From assembly GCA_021030915.1 (NCBI GenBank), contig JAGEMR010000005.1, positions 541,664 to 605,663 of the forward strand: a stretch of DNA of 64,000 nt, read 5' to 3'. Below are positions 32,525-44,888 of the stretch, piece by piece. The position numbers and the translations under genes were made by a program. Source of the DNA: Astrothelium macrocarpum (taxonomy: Eukaryota; Ascomycota; Dothideomycetes; Trypetheliales; Trypetheliaceae). The notes beneath the pieces were generated by a model that saw nothing but the letters and a program-made list of their open reading frames with translations, was not told where the DNA came from and made no database searches. How positions within the stretch are numbered: position 1 is the stretch's first letter; each line of letters opens with the position of its first letter.

Positions 32525-35500
32525 TAGCTCGATACGAAAGAGCAACGAGCGCAAGTCCAAGGATGAATGCCGACATGATTTAGGGCCAGGGTCGGGAAGG
32601 TGCCAGGGCGGTCTGGATCATAATTCTTAGGAAAGCACAAGGTAGGAAAGGAAATGTGCCGCTGATCCATACAAAGTGGTACTCAGCGCCTACCTAAATG
32701 TGCGATATCATTGGTCGTAGGCAATAATGAAGGCACATAACTAGATATCCGCACATGTGCTCCCTGCTAACTGCATATTGCGCCACTGTGCCTACAACGG
32801 CGTATTGACATGGAGAGCGTGTTGGAGTAGGCGTTGGATCAAGATCCGTAAGGTCGGTAAACCCAGATCCATTGACTGATCTGAACTAGTTTGCAGAAGG
32901 GTAATATCATTCCGATTAGATGAAAACACTGCAGATGGCGATTGCAAACGTTCCAATCAACTATTTCAATTGAGGCAGCGGCCTCAACAGCAAGTCATCC
33001 TACTGATGAAACGACGTCCGCATCGTCATTCAGAGAGCAAGCGAGGTAGGCGCAAAATGGCGCACCGCCTACCTCTGAGCATCACTTTGAAAGGAAACCC
33101 CACCATACCACGCTCGTTCCGTCTGGTACTCTAATTGGTCAAAGTGCTTTACAGGCTTTTCGAGTGCACCCATTCCAGATGCAACCTTCGTTTTCTGTTG
33201 TGCTAACTTCGGCTAGATCCGTAGCTATGAATGCGTGGGCCAGGTGATCGGATCAGCTTAGATGGAGAATAATGTCGAAGCGGTGAGCTTTAGAATAGCG
33301 ATTTCATCGGTGAAATTTGTGCGGTGTCGGAGCCAACTCCGGACTCGAGGTAATCGGAATGTTGGAACGTGGCTTTGTGTGGCCTCAATTTCTGGACCAC
33401 ACGATTTATTGGGGGCCCACGATTATTAAACCAGTCAGCACGACTGTATGTGTATATGAGCCACATGACAAGTTTGTGTGCTGATGATTGGCTACGGATC
33501 ATAGCCTTGCTGAGGGCTGTCCGCGACAGCATAGTAGCAGAACCCATAAAAAAAGTCTCAGCTCAGTGGGAATAGAGATGGTTCAGACATGAAAGTACTC
33601 GTGCAGATTGGAGAGCCTTGGATCCAGACAGTCTAGATCGTTTCCGACTCATGCAAGCCATTGTCCAGAACACTGGGACGCCCAGATATTCCGCTGCATC
33701 GGAAGCTGCTTTTAAGCTGCCTTGGATTAGCCTACAGCATGGTATTGGCCTGGATCAGTGATGTACAATGATCGCAGAGTGAAAAATGCGCTATACAATG
33801 CGCCTTGCGATCTTCGCGCAATGATTTAACAACCATTATCGAACGCTTCGCGTTGGTCTGATCTACCCAAACGTCACCCGACCAATGCAGATCGCTCATC
33901 CTGGATGTGGACGACAAAGGTCTTGCTGGGTCTAATATGATGAGATTGACAAGCTTAGCTTCTGACATTTTTTTTTGGACATACATGCCATCCACGACAA
34001 TGATAGTCATCCCGAATCGGATAAGCGAGGTTTGCGTAGGCTGGGGAATGCTCTTGCCAGTGGTCATGACCCAGCGATTAATAGTAGGCAACCACTTGTA
34101 ATGTGCTCCGCATTATGTTAAGTACCGACCGGAATCTTTGAGGGAGGCGTGCTAGACCCAAATCTGGACGATTCGCCCATGTGGGGCGAGTCCCTTGGCA
34201 CTCTGGTACTTTCCATCGACATGTAGGCCGTCTCGGGTTGATAGAGCATTCCATCGCATCCAGTCCCTATGTAGGTGCGCAGCCCTTGGAACATCCAGCT
34301 CAAATGTGGGAGCTCACGAAGACCTCTGGCAAATGAACACCTTCACGTGTGATTCGTATAATGTTTGTGACTCGATAGCCTTCCTTGCAACACCAACTCA
34401 AGGCTGATGCAGCAATGCCTGGGACATCGTGCATCACCGTGCATGTCGAGAAGAAGCGGTGGAAGAGTAATCAAGGTGCAGTTCAGTTGAACTTGAAATC
34501 TAGCATAAGCGTGATTGCATTGCATGAACATGAATCACCATTTCAGAGTGCTGCGGCTGTGATTGCTGGATGAATTACCATAAAGCATCCTTTGCTTTGG
34601 GAAGAACCTGAACGCAATTGCAAGCAGCAGTTGTTCTCGGTACTCTTGAGAGACTCAACGTCCAGTACAGAAGCGTCGTCCGTATTAGCACAACTAAAAC
34701 CGCAAAGACCTTCCTAGATCTTAGTCCTGTGTGACGTGACACTGTCCATCAGTGGAGTCCCTGAATTTGGAAAGTACTAAGGTCGCTGTATAGATGGACG
34801 CCTGGCCCTGAGAAATGCAGTGGCGGCCTGTAGCTGATCTGGTGAGCGGGATGAGACCCTAGATTTGTCGAAGACGAAGGACAAACGATATGCGAACCTG
34901 CCCACTGGCTGCTCCAGTCACCATGCCACTTTACCATGATGATCGGAAGAGTGTGCGTGCGTAGGCTGTACTAGTACGGAGGACAGGGATAGGCGACTCC
35001 AGTATGGATTTCGCCGGATATGTGTTAAAGTTTGATATGCACACTTGCAAAAGAAATGAAAGAAATATAAGTCCCAACGCACAAAGCCCAAGATCTTTTT
35101 GCATGGCGCATCGTGGATTTCCCGTTGACTCATCTTGAACCAAATAGCCACGTAGGTATTTTCTTCTGATTGGGCACCCGAATGTGAGCAATGCCTCTTT
35201 CTGCACAGCCTGCCATAGGTGCTCTAGCACCAAGCAAATCAAAATCAGATTTTCTCGCCCAACTCGGGCTGTCTGAGAATTTCGTGCAACATAGGGAGCT
35301 GTACGAACTTATGAAGGTAATGGGCCTGGAAGAAGGAACACCCAAAGAGGAAAAGCAAGAGATGAACTCACCAAACATCCCAGAACGAAGCAATCCAAGG
35401 ACGAGACCGTTTGAACCAAGATTCAGCAAACCTGATACCTCAATATCAAGGTCGAACCAATGTCAAACCGCCGTACGATGCCAGCCTGATCTCAGAAACG

Positions 35501-36192
35501 GCAAAGCACAGAGAAATCTTGAACATTTACATGCGCGCAAGCGAAAACACTCGACGATGGTACGATATGGGTCGCTACCAAGCTGGAGCAAATGAGGAGA
35601 ATTGGATCATCCGATGGTAGTGCATCTCGACTTTGGGTGGAGACTATCTAACCATCCGCAGGCTGCTTTGGCATGTGTTTCGAAATAGCGACAACAGCAG
35701 ACGACGCGGCTCTGCACCTAACACCAGTACGTTGATGAAGCTCCGTCTTTGGACCAATGCACAGCAGTGGTCCTCAAGACCGAATACTCGAGCATGATAA
35801 CAAGAGACTAAAATGTGTACAGACCAATCCAGGTCCGGTTTACCTTATGATCCAGTAATTCACTGAGCGGGCTACGACAGTTATAAGTTGCTTGGTCTTA
35901 TAATCCATCGGGCCAATGGGCGCTAATAATGGCTTACGGGAGGCCCAGGGTGGATAACATGTCGTGCTTTCATACTAGCAACTTTGTACCGCCACTGCGT
36001 TGGCTGCACATGTTTGATATGACAGGGATGGGGGCGATAAGTGTTCTGCTCGTGTTTGGCCCGAAGATCTAGCTGTAAATTGAGAATGCACGTGCGAAGA
36101 TGGAAGTTTACTTTCCTATTCTTAAATTCGAAAGTCTCTGTCTCTGGTACAAAAGAGTGCATGCACGTAAAATCCGACACAGAAAGAGCTTC
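32525..36192. other. Long intergenic stretch, no supported gene
   Basis: About 3.7 kb without a believable gene. Frames of 60-135 codons at 33290-33575, 33732-34091, 34118-34573, 34931-35429 and 35191-35620 overlap on both strands and show no family motifs. The 35191-35595 frame and an offset frame to 35620 could be pieces of one decayed gene. A stem-forming pair AGGTAGGCG / CGCCTACCT lies at 33044-33074. The interval may hold decayed genes or promoters of both flanking genes. Confidence 0.45.
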
Positions 36193-37885
36193 CTAGACCT
36201 TCTGCTGACCCTGCTGTATTAAGGCTAGTGCCTGATCCATGGGGTACCCGATGAAAACCGGCCCAGTAAATAGCATTTGGGGTGGTGATCGGGATGCACC
36301 ATCCATATCTAGAGGTACGCGTTGAGGGATAGTCTCACGCTGATCGTCGCGGTCTTCATTTGCAGCTGTCGGAATCGATATTCCATGCTGAGCAACCTTC
36401 GAGTTGGTGCTTGCAGCGCCCGTGACAGGACACTTGCGAGCGGTGGCCTTGTCTGTCTCGACATTCTGGTCTTTCCCGTTGTCTTGTGAATCTCCAATCT
36501 CAGCAGGCTTACTCGAAGAGATACTGGCCGACCGATCGAACTTTGGAGGTACCGTAATACCCCACGGCCGACTTGGAGATTCCCCGACTCTAATGTCTTT
36601 CAAAGGTCTGTCAAAGTGGGGTTGTCGATCCTCCTCACCACCTTCTACAATACCCTTTCCAGCAGTGTTCTCCAAATCGGCACTAACAGTTCTAGCCCAC
36701 TCCTGGATCTTAGCAGCCGATGCCTTATCATTAGCACCTTCTTCTTCCTCTTGAGGAGGCGTTTCTGGAAGCATTGGTTGATGTTTTGCTCCAAGGCCCT
36801 GAATCATACTCACCAAGTTGCCGTATTTAGCGTCGAGCTGGCGTATGCTTTCTGCATTACTTTGATATCGTCTAACGCAGACTTCATGACTCCGTGGAAG
36901 CTCGTGCTTATGCTTCTCGAAATACTGCGCAATTTCTTCCGGCTTATGCTGGTCAAGAAAACGGATTGGACAAATGCCAGCAGCTGCAGTAGGTGATGTT
37001 GACTCTGGGCCGGTTTCCATCCCACACGTTTCAGCACGTATTGGGTCCTCGATTGAAGGACGCCGAGAACGGTGAATCTGAGGTGTGAATCGAGAAACCG
37101 AGCTCTTCGACGCCGCTGAAGAGCGATAACGTGACACAACTGATGCGGCATGACTACTAAGCTGCTTCCCTGCCATTGATGCGAATGGGCATCCCAGTCT
37201 GCTTGGTGTACCTGATGTAGTGAAATCCCGTTCCATCGCAAGCCCCGTGTCTACTTGGTTCTCAGTGATGGGAGGCAAGAACTCATGCTGAGGTTGGTCA
37301 GCTGATGGACCTTTCCATATCCTCACGCCCTCTTCAGTACGCTGTGTGAGATAACTCTTTAATTTTGTAGAAGCCGTTTGAGCAGCTTGAACAACATTGC
37401 CATGATGCTCCCCTGTCTCCGGATCAATAGGAATCAACTCTGTCCAATTTGATGTATCATTCGAAGGCTGCGCTGTTTCGCCCGCTAGTTTGTCTTCCAA
37501 GTCCAATGCTGTAGGGAGACTTGTTTTCGTTGAAAGTTGGATATAGAGGTCCTTATACTGTGGATAGCGTGTTAGCACATGTCCGCGGACATACAGGACA
37601 CGCTGTGAAGATGGCCAAAGACAGATCAGAGCAAATATGGAAAAGAGGACTTCATGACTGCAGAGCAGTTGCAGATCTAGAGCTAAGAGGGATCATCATG
37701 TAATTCTAGAGCGCGTTCATAAAGGTATGAGACATCCAAGAGCTTGCCTGATCTTTTGCAATAGAGAGCTTGGCCTCTATGCTTTTGTGTCGTGAAAAGA
37801 GTCGGCGATACTCTTCGGAAAGGACCTCAAAACCTGTGATGAGTTGTTCCACCAGGTCCTTTGTTGACGAACCTTGTCCAGTCAT
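36193..37885 (-). CDS. Uncharacterised conserved-looking protein with Cys/His block
   Basis: Two exons can be joined: one ending at 37748 and 36193-37557, giving SIEAKLSIAKDQ|YKDLYIQLSTKTS. The intron (190 nt) would use a GC donor (GCAAGC) and a CCACAG acceptor with a GCTAAC branch site. From the ATG at 37885 the product is about 500 aa, but the frame stays open to 38086 and includes a C-x2-C segment (TCGVCNHLRQQTF), so an upstream exon probably exists. The N-terminal region looks like a helical coiled coil. A central block, GICPIRFLDQHKPEEIAQYF…HELPRSHEVCVRRYQ then LDAKYGNLVSMIQGLG, is compact and looks conserved, possibly metal-binding. CPFASMAGK and KCPVTGAAS are further short cysteine motifs. 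The rest is disordered. No function assigned. Confidence 0.6.
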
Positions 37886-38254
37886 GGCGTCGGTTTTGGA
37901 AGAGAGTAAACCGGTCCTCTCCAGTTCCCGCGTTGCTGCTGTGAAAAATCGCAGGAACGTTTGTTGGCGGAGATGATTACAAACGCCACAGGTTCTGGTC
38001 CCTACCTCAGGAACGTGGCTGTGCGCGTACTGATGTGGCTTCGCGATACTAAAGCTTTGAAGCTTGGAAGGTTCTCTGTTTACCAAGTAAGATCTTGCAA
38101 ATTAAGTTCGGCCAAACCCCTTTTCGACACTTTCCTGTGAGCTATAACGTTGAATCAATGAAACGCATTCTCCGATAGGTTCGACTGTAGCGATCATGAA
38201 ATAATTGTCATCGTTAGAGGAAACGCGACTCTCGTTCGCACTCCGTTGCTCACC

Positions 38255-39473
38255 ATGTCATCCTCCTTCTACCTGACTCAGCTCCGTAAATGGTTATTAT
38301 CGTCGCCTCCGGCTGAATGGGCTCTACACCAGATTCGAGAGCTCCTCATTGGCGCTCTGCGTCAGGGTCCTATGCCACAGCATGTTGCCTTTGTGATGGA
38401 TGGGAATAGACGCTTTGCCCGAATGCATCATATAGAGACAGTGGAGGGCCATAATATGGGGTTTGAGGCACTGGCTAGGGTGTGTTGTCCATGGTGTCAT
38501 TCGGAATTACTTACTGACGCCCATAACCTACAGATCCTAGAAGTCTGCTACAAATCTGGCGTCAAAGTCGTCACGATCTATGCATTCAGCATCGAAAATT
38601 TTCAACGATCACAATATGAAGTCGATCATCTTATGGAGATTGCCAAGGTCAAACTGTCACAATTAGCACAGCATGGAGATCTGATGGAACGTTATGGTGC
38701 CAGCATTAGAATTATTGGCAGAAGAGACCTTCTTAGAGAAGACGTACGATTGGAATTGGATAGAGCTGCGGCTCTGACAAAAGACAACAACAGGTTCATA
38801 ACTTCGTTCTTGGACCATCAAACTTTATTGACCATTCCCCAGGGCAATTCTAAATGTTTGCTTTCCCTATACATCAAGAGATGAGATCACAACTGCTGTT
38901 CGAGAGACTGTTGTAGACTATCTCAAACCCGTCTCTCCGCGCCGCAGACCTTTCTCAGAAATGCACATCGCCCGCAACATCCAAGCTCGTCATATGGACA
39001 ATAGCCAAGAATCAAGAGATACAATCAGAGAGACAGAGTCGTTGGTCGAAGCTGAAGCATCAGATTCGATGTCATCTTCCACAACACTGCACCCAGGGTC
39101 GTCCGTCAGCGCAGGACAGCCTGATGAGACAATGACCGTCGATAGGAGCATTACCAGCAACTCTGACACTGTACCCGTGCTCCCAGACGTGGAAGCCATA
39201 ACGCCAGCCATATTGGAGGGACATATGTTTACCCACGAGTCCCCTCCCCTTGAATTGCTAATTCGGACCTCTGGAGTGGAACGTTTGAGCGACTTTATGC
39301 TATGGCAATGTCATGAGAACACCAAGATATGTTTTCTCAAATGCCTGTGGCCCGAGTTCGACCTGTGGCATTTCTTGCCCGTTCTATGGGAGTGGCAACG
39401 AGAACAGCGGCGACGGCGTTCGAAGTTTTGGAGCTCCAGTTCGCACGCAGTAACACCAGTGAAAGTCCAGTAA
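38255..39473 (+). CDS. rer2: Dehydrodolichyl diphosphate synthase (cis-prenyltransferase, Rer2/Srt1-like)
   Basis: Adds isopentenyl units in cis to FPP to build dolichol for glycosylation, at the ER. Three exons: 38255-38479, 38534-38793, 38843-39473, giving 371 aa. FVMDGNRRFAR (catalytic Asp near residue 49), GHNMGFEALARILEVC across intron 1, VVTIYAFSIENF, AILNVCFPYTSRDEIT across intron 2, and LLIRTSGVERLSDFMLWQ followed by LWPEFDLWHFLPVLWEWQ are all present and intact. Compared with the yeast enzyme it has an acidic, Ser-rich insert of roughly 85-100 residues between the DYLKP helix and the LLIRTSG motif. The ATG at 38255 follows a clean upstream region. Confidence 0.93.
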
Positions 39474-39661
39474 GAAATTTATGATTCATTCCGCCTCTTT
39501 CTAGAGCAATACCACATTTTGAGCAAGTCGTCAAATCATATAAGCGCCAGTTTTCATTTACATATAGAATCCTTCACTTGTACATAGCATTTTGCATTCT
39601 CACAGATGTAGCAATCGTGCTTGCTCCGCGAGACGGACCAAGAGTTATCAGGTCATCTTAA

Positions 39662-41332
39662 TCAAAGTGCAGGTGCTTCCCAAGCATCGCGCTTGATTTT
39701 CATAAGATTGGACTGCTTGTGAGGGAAGCTGATTTCCCTTTCCTTATAAAAGCCAGCTTCTACAAGGTATTTGGCCAACCTATTCAGAAGTGTCAGCGTC
39801 AAAGTGATTCATCATGGATTGGATTGTACATACTTTTCGTTATCAACCCTCGGTTCTACCATCACAGACCGAGTCCGGTTGTCAGCCAACCAGCAGTGGT
39901 GGACGAGAGAGCTGAGCCAGACTTTCACACGATGCGGACCTCGGAACTCCTGCTCGCCTACGAGACAGTGAATCCCACGATCCCAATCATCCACGTCGCC
40001 GCCAAGATATTTTGCGAGTCGGTCCTCTTTTACCCAATAAATCTCAAAATAGCCAAAGGGCTTGCCATCCCAGCAACCGATCACAGGGATAGAATGCCTA
40101 CTTCTTAAGCCTGTCCGGAGGAACTCTTCCTGGTGTGACTTGGGACCAGCCTCGCCCCATGAATAGTCGACACGAGGATCATTCATCCATCGATGCAAAT
40201 AGTCGACGTCTGGTTCATCGGGAGTCACACCAACAGGAGTAGAAGAACCGGAGTCGGTGGCATGTCCCTTATTCTGACGGATCGCAGCAATCGCCGGAAG
40301 AGCAGGGCTCGCTGGCCGAGGTACTGGCTGGACAGTGGAAAGAGATGCTACTCGAAATGTTAAGTATTGACCCACGCTGGGTATATAGCGTGTGTAGAAC
40401 ACTTCTCCTTGTCGCGGCGGTTTTGGCCTAATGGGATGGCGGACATCATTGGTGAAGGTGTATTGGGCTGGTGCAGGTGGATAATAGGTTGGTAAATGGC
40501 TGGCAGAATGAAATGGCGTTGAGGTCTGCGATGTCAAAAGTCCTTGTAAAGACGTTTCTAGTAGTTGGCTGTTCGGCCTCGATGAACCGTGTTCGGTGTC
40601 ACGGGTTGGAGAACTTGGTCGAGATGTATATGGAGATGCCGTAGGAAACGGCGAATTGCCTCCTACCGGTGAAAGGGTGAAAAGGTAGAGTCTTGCATCC
40701 AATTGCCAGAAAGCTCTGCGGCTCACAAACATACGCTGCCATCCTTCGCCACTTCTCTCGTCTGCATCAACACCCACACATGAATCCTCAGATGAGATCA
40801 ATCCCATTCGTTCCAGCTTTGGAAATAGGTGCTTGCCCTTGAAAATCCCTTCGCGTTTGATGTTTATACGCCATTCGCCTTTCGGTCTGCCGGCCTCAAC
40901 AGTCTTAGAAGAAGCTCGGGTTGTCATTCTAGGGTCCGGTTCTTCCTGATGGAAATACCACCATAACGTAGCCCAAAGCATCATGGCAATTTGCCTAGTA
41001 GGAGAACTCGCTGGTCGGAACTCACTGCTACTCGGATTCGAGATTGATGAGAGATATAGATGATCATGATGAAGAGTTGGCTTTCGATATCGATGAATGT
41101 GGTAGTGCTTGCTGTGTTCACTTGGATCTTCAAACTGGGAAAATTCTCGCTCTGTCTGTTGGATTCGCTGGTGATCTTCTTCGTAATCCTCCGCGTTTAG
41201 GATGACTGTCCATCCCGGTGGAAACACTGAGTGGTGATTGTTCAGATCGTTAGACTTAAAAGATAAACCACCAAATACAGGGGCTACAGTAAGCGTTTGA
41301 CCATTAGGTAAGTGTACTAGACTGTGTGCCAT
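39662..41332 (-). CDS. N5-hydroxyornithine acyltransferase (SidL/SidF-like)
   Basis: GNAT-fold enzyme that acylates N5-hydroxyornithine to form the hydroxamate of fungal siderophores. Two exons, 39834-41332 and 39662-39779, giving 538 aa; the join reads VDNEK|LAKYLVEAGFYKEREISFPHKQSNLMKI. The C-terminal 200 residues hold the siderophore-acyltransferase domain: WMNDPRVDYSWGEAGP, GCWDGKPFGYFEIYWVKEDRLA, DWDRGIHCLVGE, SLVHHCWLADNRTRSVMVEPRVDN. The N-terminal half is variable. The protein ends APAL, with no PTS1, whereas SidF of the triacetylfusarinine route is peroxisomal; a SidL-like cytosolic acetyltransferase for ferricrocin is therefore the better guess. The ATG at 41332 (MAHSLVHLPNGQTL) was chosen over an upstream TTG. 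No other siderophore gene is visible nearby. Confidence 0.88.
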
Positions 41333-41806
41333 TATAGCTTTGGATGGAAGCTTTCTTGATCTTAGGCGTACCAATGTCTCGTCTATTTGTACGTGGATAC
41401 ACTATTGGATTGAGACGACGAATGCGATCGCTTTGGAAAAGTTATCACAACATCAAATATCCTTTCTGAAAATCAGTTGAGTGACTATTGGACTCCTGTC
41501 TTTTATTTAGTGGCTTGTTGAGATAAGGCTTAGAGATTTTTCGGCCGGACGCCACTTTGCCCCCACGTGTCCGTCGAGGAGCCTTTACCGATCAGAATGC
41601 ACAATTTTCCTCAGCATCAACGCCACTGACGAAATGTGCAGATCAAGACATGTCAAGGACCTTTAATTTATTGGACCTGCGATAGCGCTATACGTAGCAA
41701 CAAGTGTCCACATTCGACAACTGGCAACATTTGATGACAAACATATGATCACGCGACCGATCTAGGCCAATGGTTATGGTCCAAAAATATGGGTACGAAC
41801 ATCGGG

Positions 41807-43617
41807 CTACCCCCCATGATCGTTCTCCAAAAAATTTCCCCTGTCCACGTCTAATCGGCCTCTACCCTGAGCTTTGAAAATCCAAAACCCAAGACAAAGT
41901 GGCAAAGGCACCACAGCCACAGCCACAGCAGCTTCAAAGACCAATGCGGGCTTCATGCTTGCAGGTGGCTCACTTGACCACGTGCCCTTAAGCGCATTCA
42001 TCACAATAATGAATATTGCCCCCAACAATTGGCCACCTGCCCAGCAGGTCGTAGATGTTATCTCAGGCGAGACAGGAAACGTAATTTCAACAAGATATTC
42101 GAGCGCTACTGGTAGCAGAGCAAAAGATACGGCTCCGAGAATAGAACAGATGGCATATGGCGCTGCCACAGTCCTGGTTTGTGGTGCCCAAATGAGGGCA
42201 ATGTACTGGAGAAGGTCAGCATATGAAATCAATATGGTTTAGTTCTGAAGACAAAGATTCCGATGTAGTCATTGGATATTTGAGTACACTTACCATGGCT
42301 GCAATAAGGGGCACTAATATTTTTATGGAAATAAGGAACTGTTTAGTCCGGTCTATCAGAGGAGACACTACGGCAGATGTTATAAGACCAACGATGATTA
42401 GAAGGCCTCCCGTAATGCCAGCTTCGGTCTCTGAGAAACCATAGGGCTCCAAGATTTGGTTCAAGAGAGATGAAGCGGCGTTGAAGAAACCAACATAGAC
42501 ACTAAATGGGATAAGAATCATGTAAAAGGACACATTGCCTTTCAATGCATTGAACGTCTCATCAAGAGGGGTCTTCTTCTGAGCCGATGAAGCTGCAGGC
42601 GGAGTAGGTGGAGCTTTTGGAATCAGGAATGAGGGTAAAGAGGCCACGGTTGACTAAAGTAATTAGCACGGTTGATTATGCTTTCCTAATCAGCGACTTA
42701 CTATGATCGCTGTATAGAGAACCATGTTAGGGACGTCTGAAGGATCGGTTGCCCAAATCGGTCCGATCAATTGGCCCAAAGCACCCCCAAATGGATTTGC
42801 TAATGATCTGAATACTGGTTAATCCCATATCTTTGACATTTGCAATGTGGGTTTGCAAGACATACGCAATTGCCGTTGCGGAGACTCTACCCTTATCAGT
42901 AAACCAAAGGTCACTGTATCCTGGTACTGTTTTAGCAGGGACTTTGGCTTTTGCCAAACAACGCGTAACTTACGAGTGGGCGCTGAAAGCACAAAGGGTT
43001 GTGCAAAGCCAATGAGTATTTGTCCAAACATGACGACCCCAAAAGGGGCACTAGCTGCACGAGTGCCAGCATATCGAATCCAGTTACCAATCAGTATGAA
43101 CGCGCTTGCTGCGATGATAGCCGGTTTTGGACCACCTTTGTTCAAAGTCCAAACGACGGCTCTGCTGTAACTAAGCCATAGTCTCATCTTGAAGCAATTA
43201 TGAATGACTCACGGACTGATTGCGACAAAAGCAAACAGGAAGCCTGTGCTCAGCCAATTAATTGCACCTTGAGAAACGCTAAAATATTGAGAAGAGGTTG
43301 ATGATACGGCGGCAAAAGTAAGCCACTGCACGTGTAAGTGGAAGCCAGCTCACGTTTGACAGGAAAATTCGTACATCCCAGCTCACAATAATGTTGAGCA
43401 GAATAAGCTGTATCAAGCCGAACCATCTTCGCTTGTAAACTCGGTACTCCCCAAGCGCGTTGTCGCTTCCTGGATCCGGCGGGAGTGTATCCGGCCGAGA
43501 TTCGAGGAATCCAGCCTGAGAGTTGTTTGAAGTCAAGCGTTCCATCCTGCCCGTCATCTTGGATGACCACAGCTCATGCAACGGAATTGATTTTGAAGTT
43601 GTCCGAGAAGCGTGCAT
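41807..43617 (-). CDS. MFS transporter, FLVCR/DIRC2-like
   Basis: Multipass transporter of 489 aa in seven exons: 43375-43617, 43213-43325, 42974-43161, 42866-42926, 42702-42807, 42294-42653, 41807-42205. All joins keep phase and give one continuous MFS sequence: [114 protein letters not shown], and [29 protein letters not shown]. This pattern is that of the FLVCR-related family (animal members carry haem, choline or ethanolamine). Substrate in fungi is not established. The exon 3 acceptor could be three bases away. Same strand as the hydroxyornithine acyltransferase, 474 bp upstream of it. Confidence 0.85.
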
Positions 43618-44888
43618 CGCCCTGGGTGGGTCGTGATTGCTACGCGACGACGAAGTCCGCTTGCCATGGAATATCGGGGATCACTCTTTCGGTAGCATCT
43701 ATAAGTGACGCCAAACCTTTGTCCTGTGAGCTGCGCGTCGTGTTGCACGCTTCTGTGCGAATATACGATTAGAGATGTTTTTTTGCGGGTACGTTGGTCT
43801 GCTTTGTCCATCAGGTGATTCTCCTTTTTCTTGGCGTTCGGGAGGGGAATCATCGAAGCCACACAAGCACAAGAAGGTGCACCCAAACCCTGCTCGTGTT
43901 GTGATTGGTTAAAAAGCCGACGAAATTTGGCCTGGGAGACTAGGAGTTGATCCCCTTGGGGCTTATTACTTTTTTCCCCCTCAATCTCACTTTCGTTTAC
44001 TTTCCGTTTTTTGAGCTCTTGAGCGTCCAAATTATACACAGTACAGCTCAGAAGGCATGACCATTTGATCAGTCATCAAATCAAGGAGGAACGAACCTAT
44101 ACGATTTCTAACAATAGCGTATTTTATTAACACGATGCGCGTTGTCCGTTTCCGCCAGCCTCCAAATATACGTAAAAGTTATAGTCGAGGATTTCTCTTA
44201 CAACCAATCTGGCGCGATTCAATCGTAGACCCGAGTTCATTTTCAAAACAACGGCATTATGGAATCTACTTGTCTTGCGAATGACGCTGAAATGTTTACG
44301 TTTGACGTGGGACTGGCGCGCTCCAGTTATGAACAATTCACCCCTCTTGATATGAAAGTATGATGAATAAGCTGTGGATTTAATAGTGAATGTTCGGATC
44401 CACGTTACTAAAGCCAAGACTCCCATCGATAGCGACTTCATCCTTGAGGTACGTAGGCTTTCGGGGTTGAAATGAGGGGGAGGAGTGTTATTTGAATCAA
44501 TAAAAAGTATAAAGCATATCACTGGTCTTTTGAGAATAATGGGAATATTCTCTGAGCAACTGCAATAACTCTCCTTCCTTTCTCTCGTTTCCATTAAATC
44601 TCGAACAATTCATTGCCGTTGGAACTGTTTGTAAGCTGCCTTGTTGCCACAGCTTTGAGATGGATACCTTAGTACGCTGATTTTGCTCCTGCCCAAACTT
44701 TTCCGCATGCCGTTCTTTCCCAAGGCATTTATTTTTTCAGAACAATCATCGCTTTAGCTTTCAGTTTACTGTTTCATACTGTTCAATCCATTTCCTAGCG
44801 ACAACACCGGTGAAATCTTGGCATTCAACGGACTTTCAAACCTCCGCCGTCCACGCGTAAAGAGCACAAGAAATATTTTCATCTCATC
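43618..44888. other. Intergenic stretch between divergent genes
   Basis: About 1.3 kb separating the transporter (leftward) and the secreted-protein gene (rightward). Minus-strand frames at 43554-44039 and 44127-44594 (about 155-160 codons) have no recognisable domain, signal peptide or splice partner. I regard them as leader or chance frames. A hypothetical small gene at 44127-44594 cannot be excluded. Confidence 0.45.

Noticed and set aside
33732..34091. 119-codon minus-strand frame
   Set aside because: No motif, no splice partner, and random-looking composition.
35191..35620. Possible small gene made of two offset plus-strand frames
   Set aside because: No splice pair joins them in phase and no family is recognised; perhaps a decayed gene.
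44127..44594. 155-codon minus-strand frame
   Set aside because: No signal peptide, domain or conserved residue pattern; lies in the promoter interval of a divergent pair.
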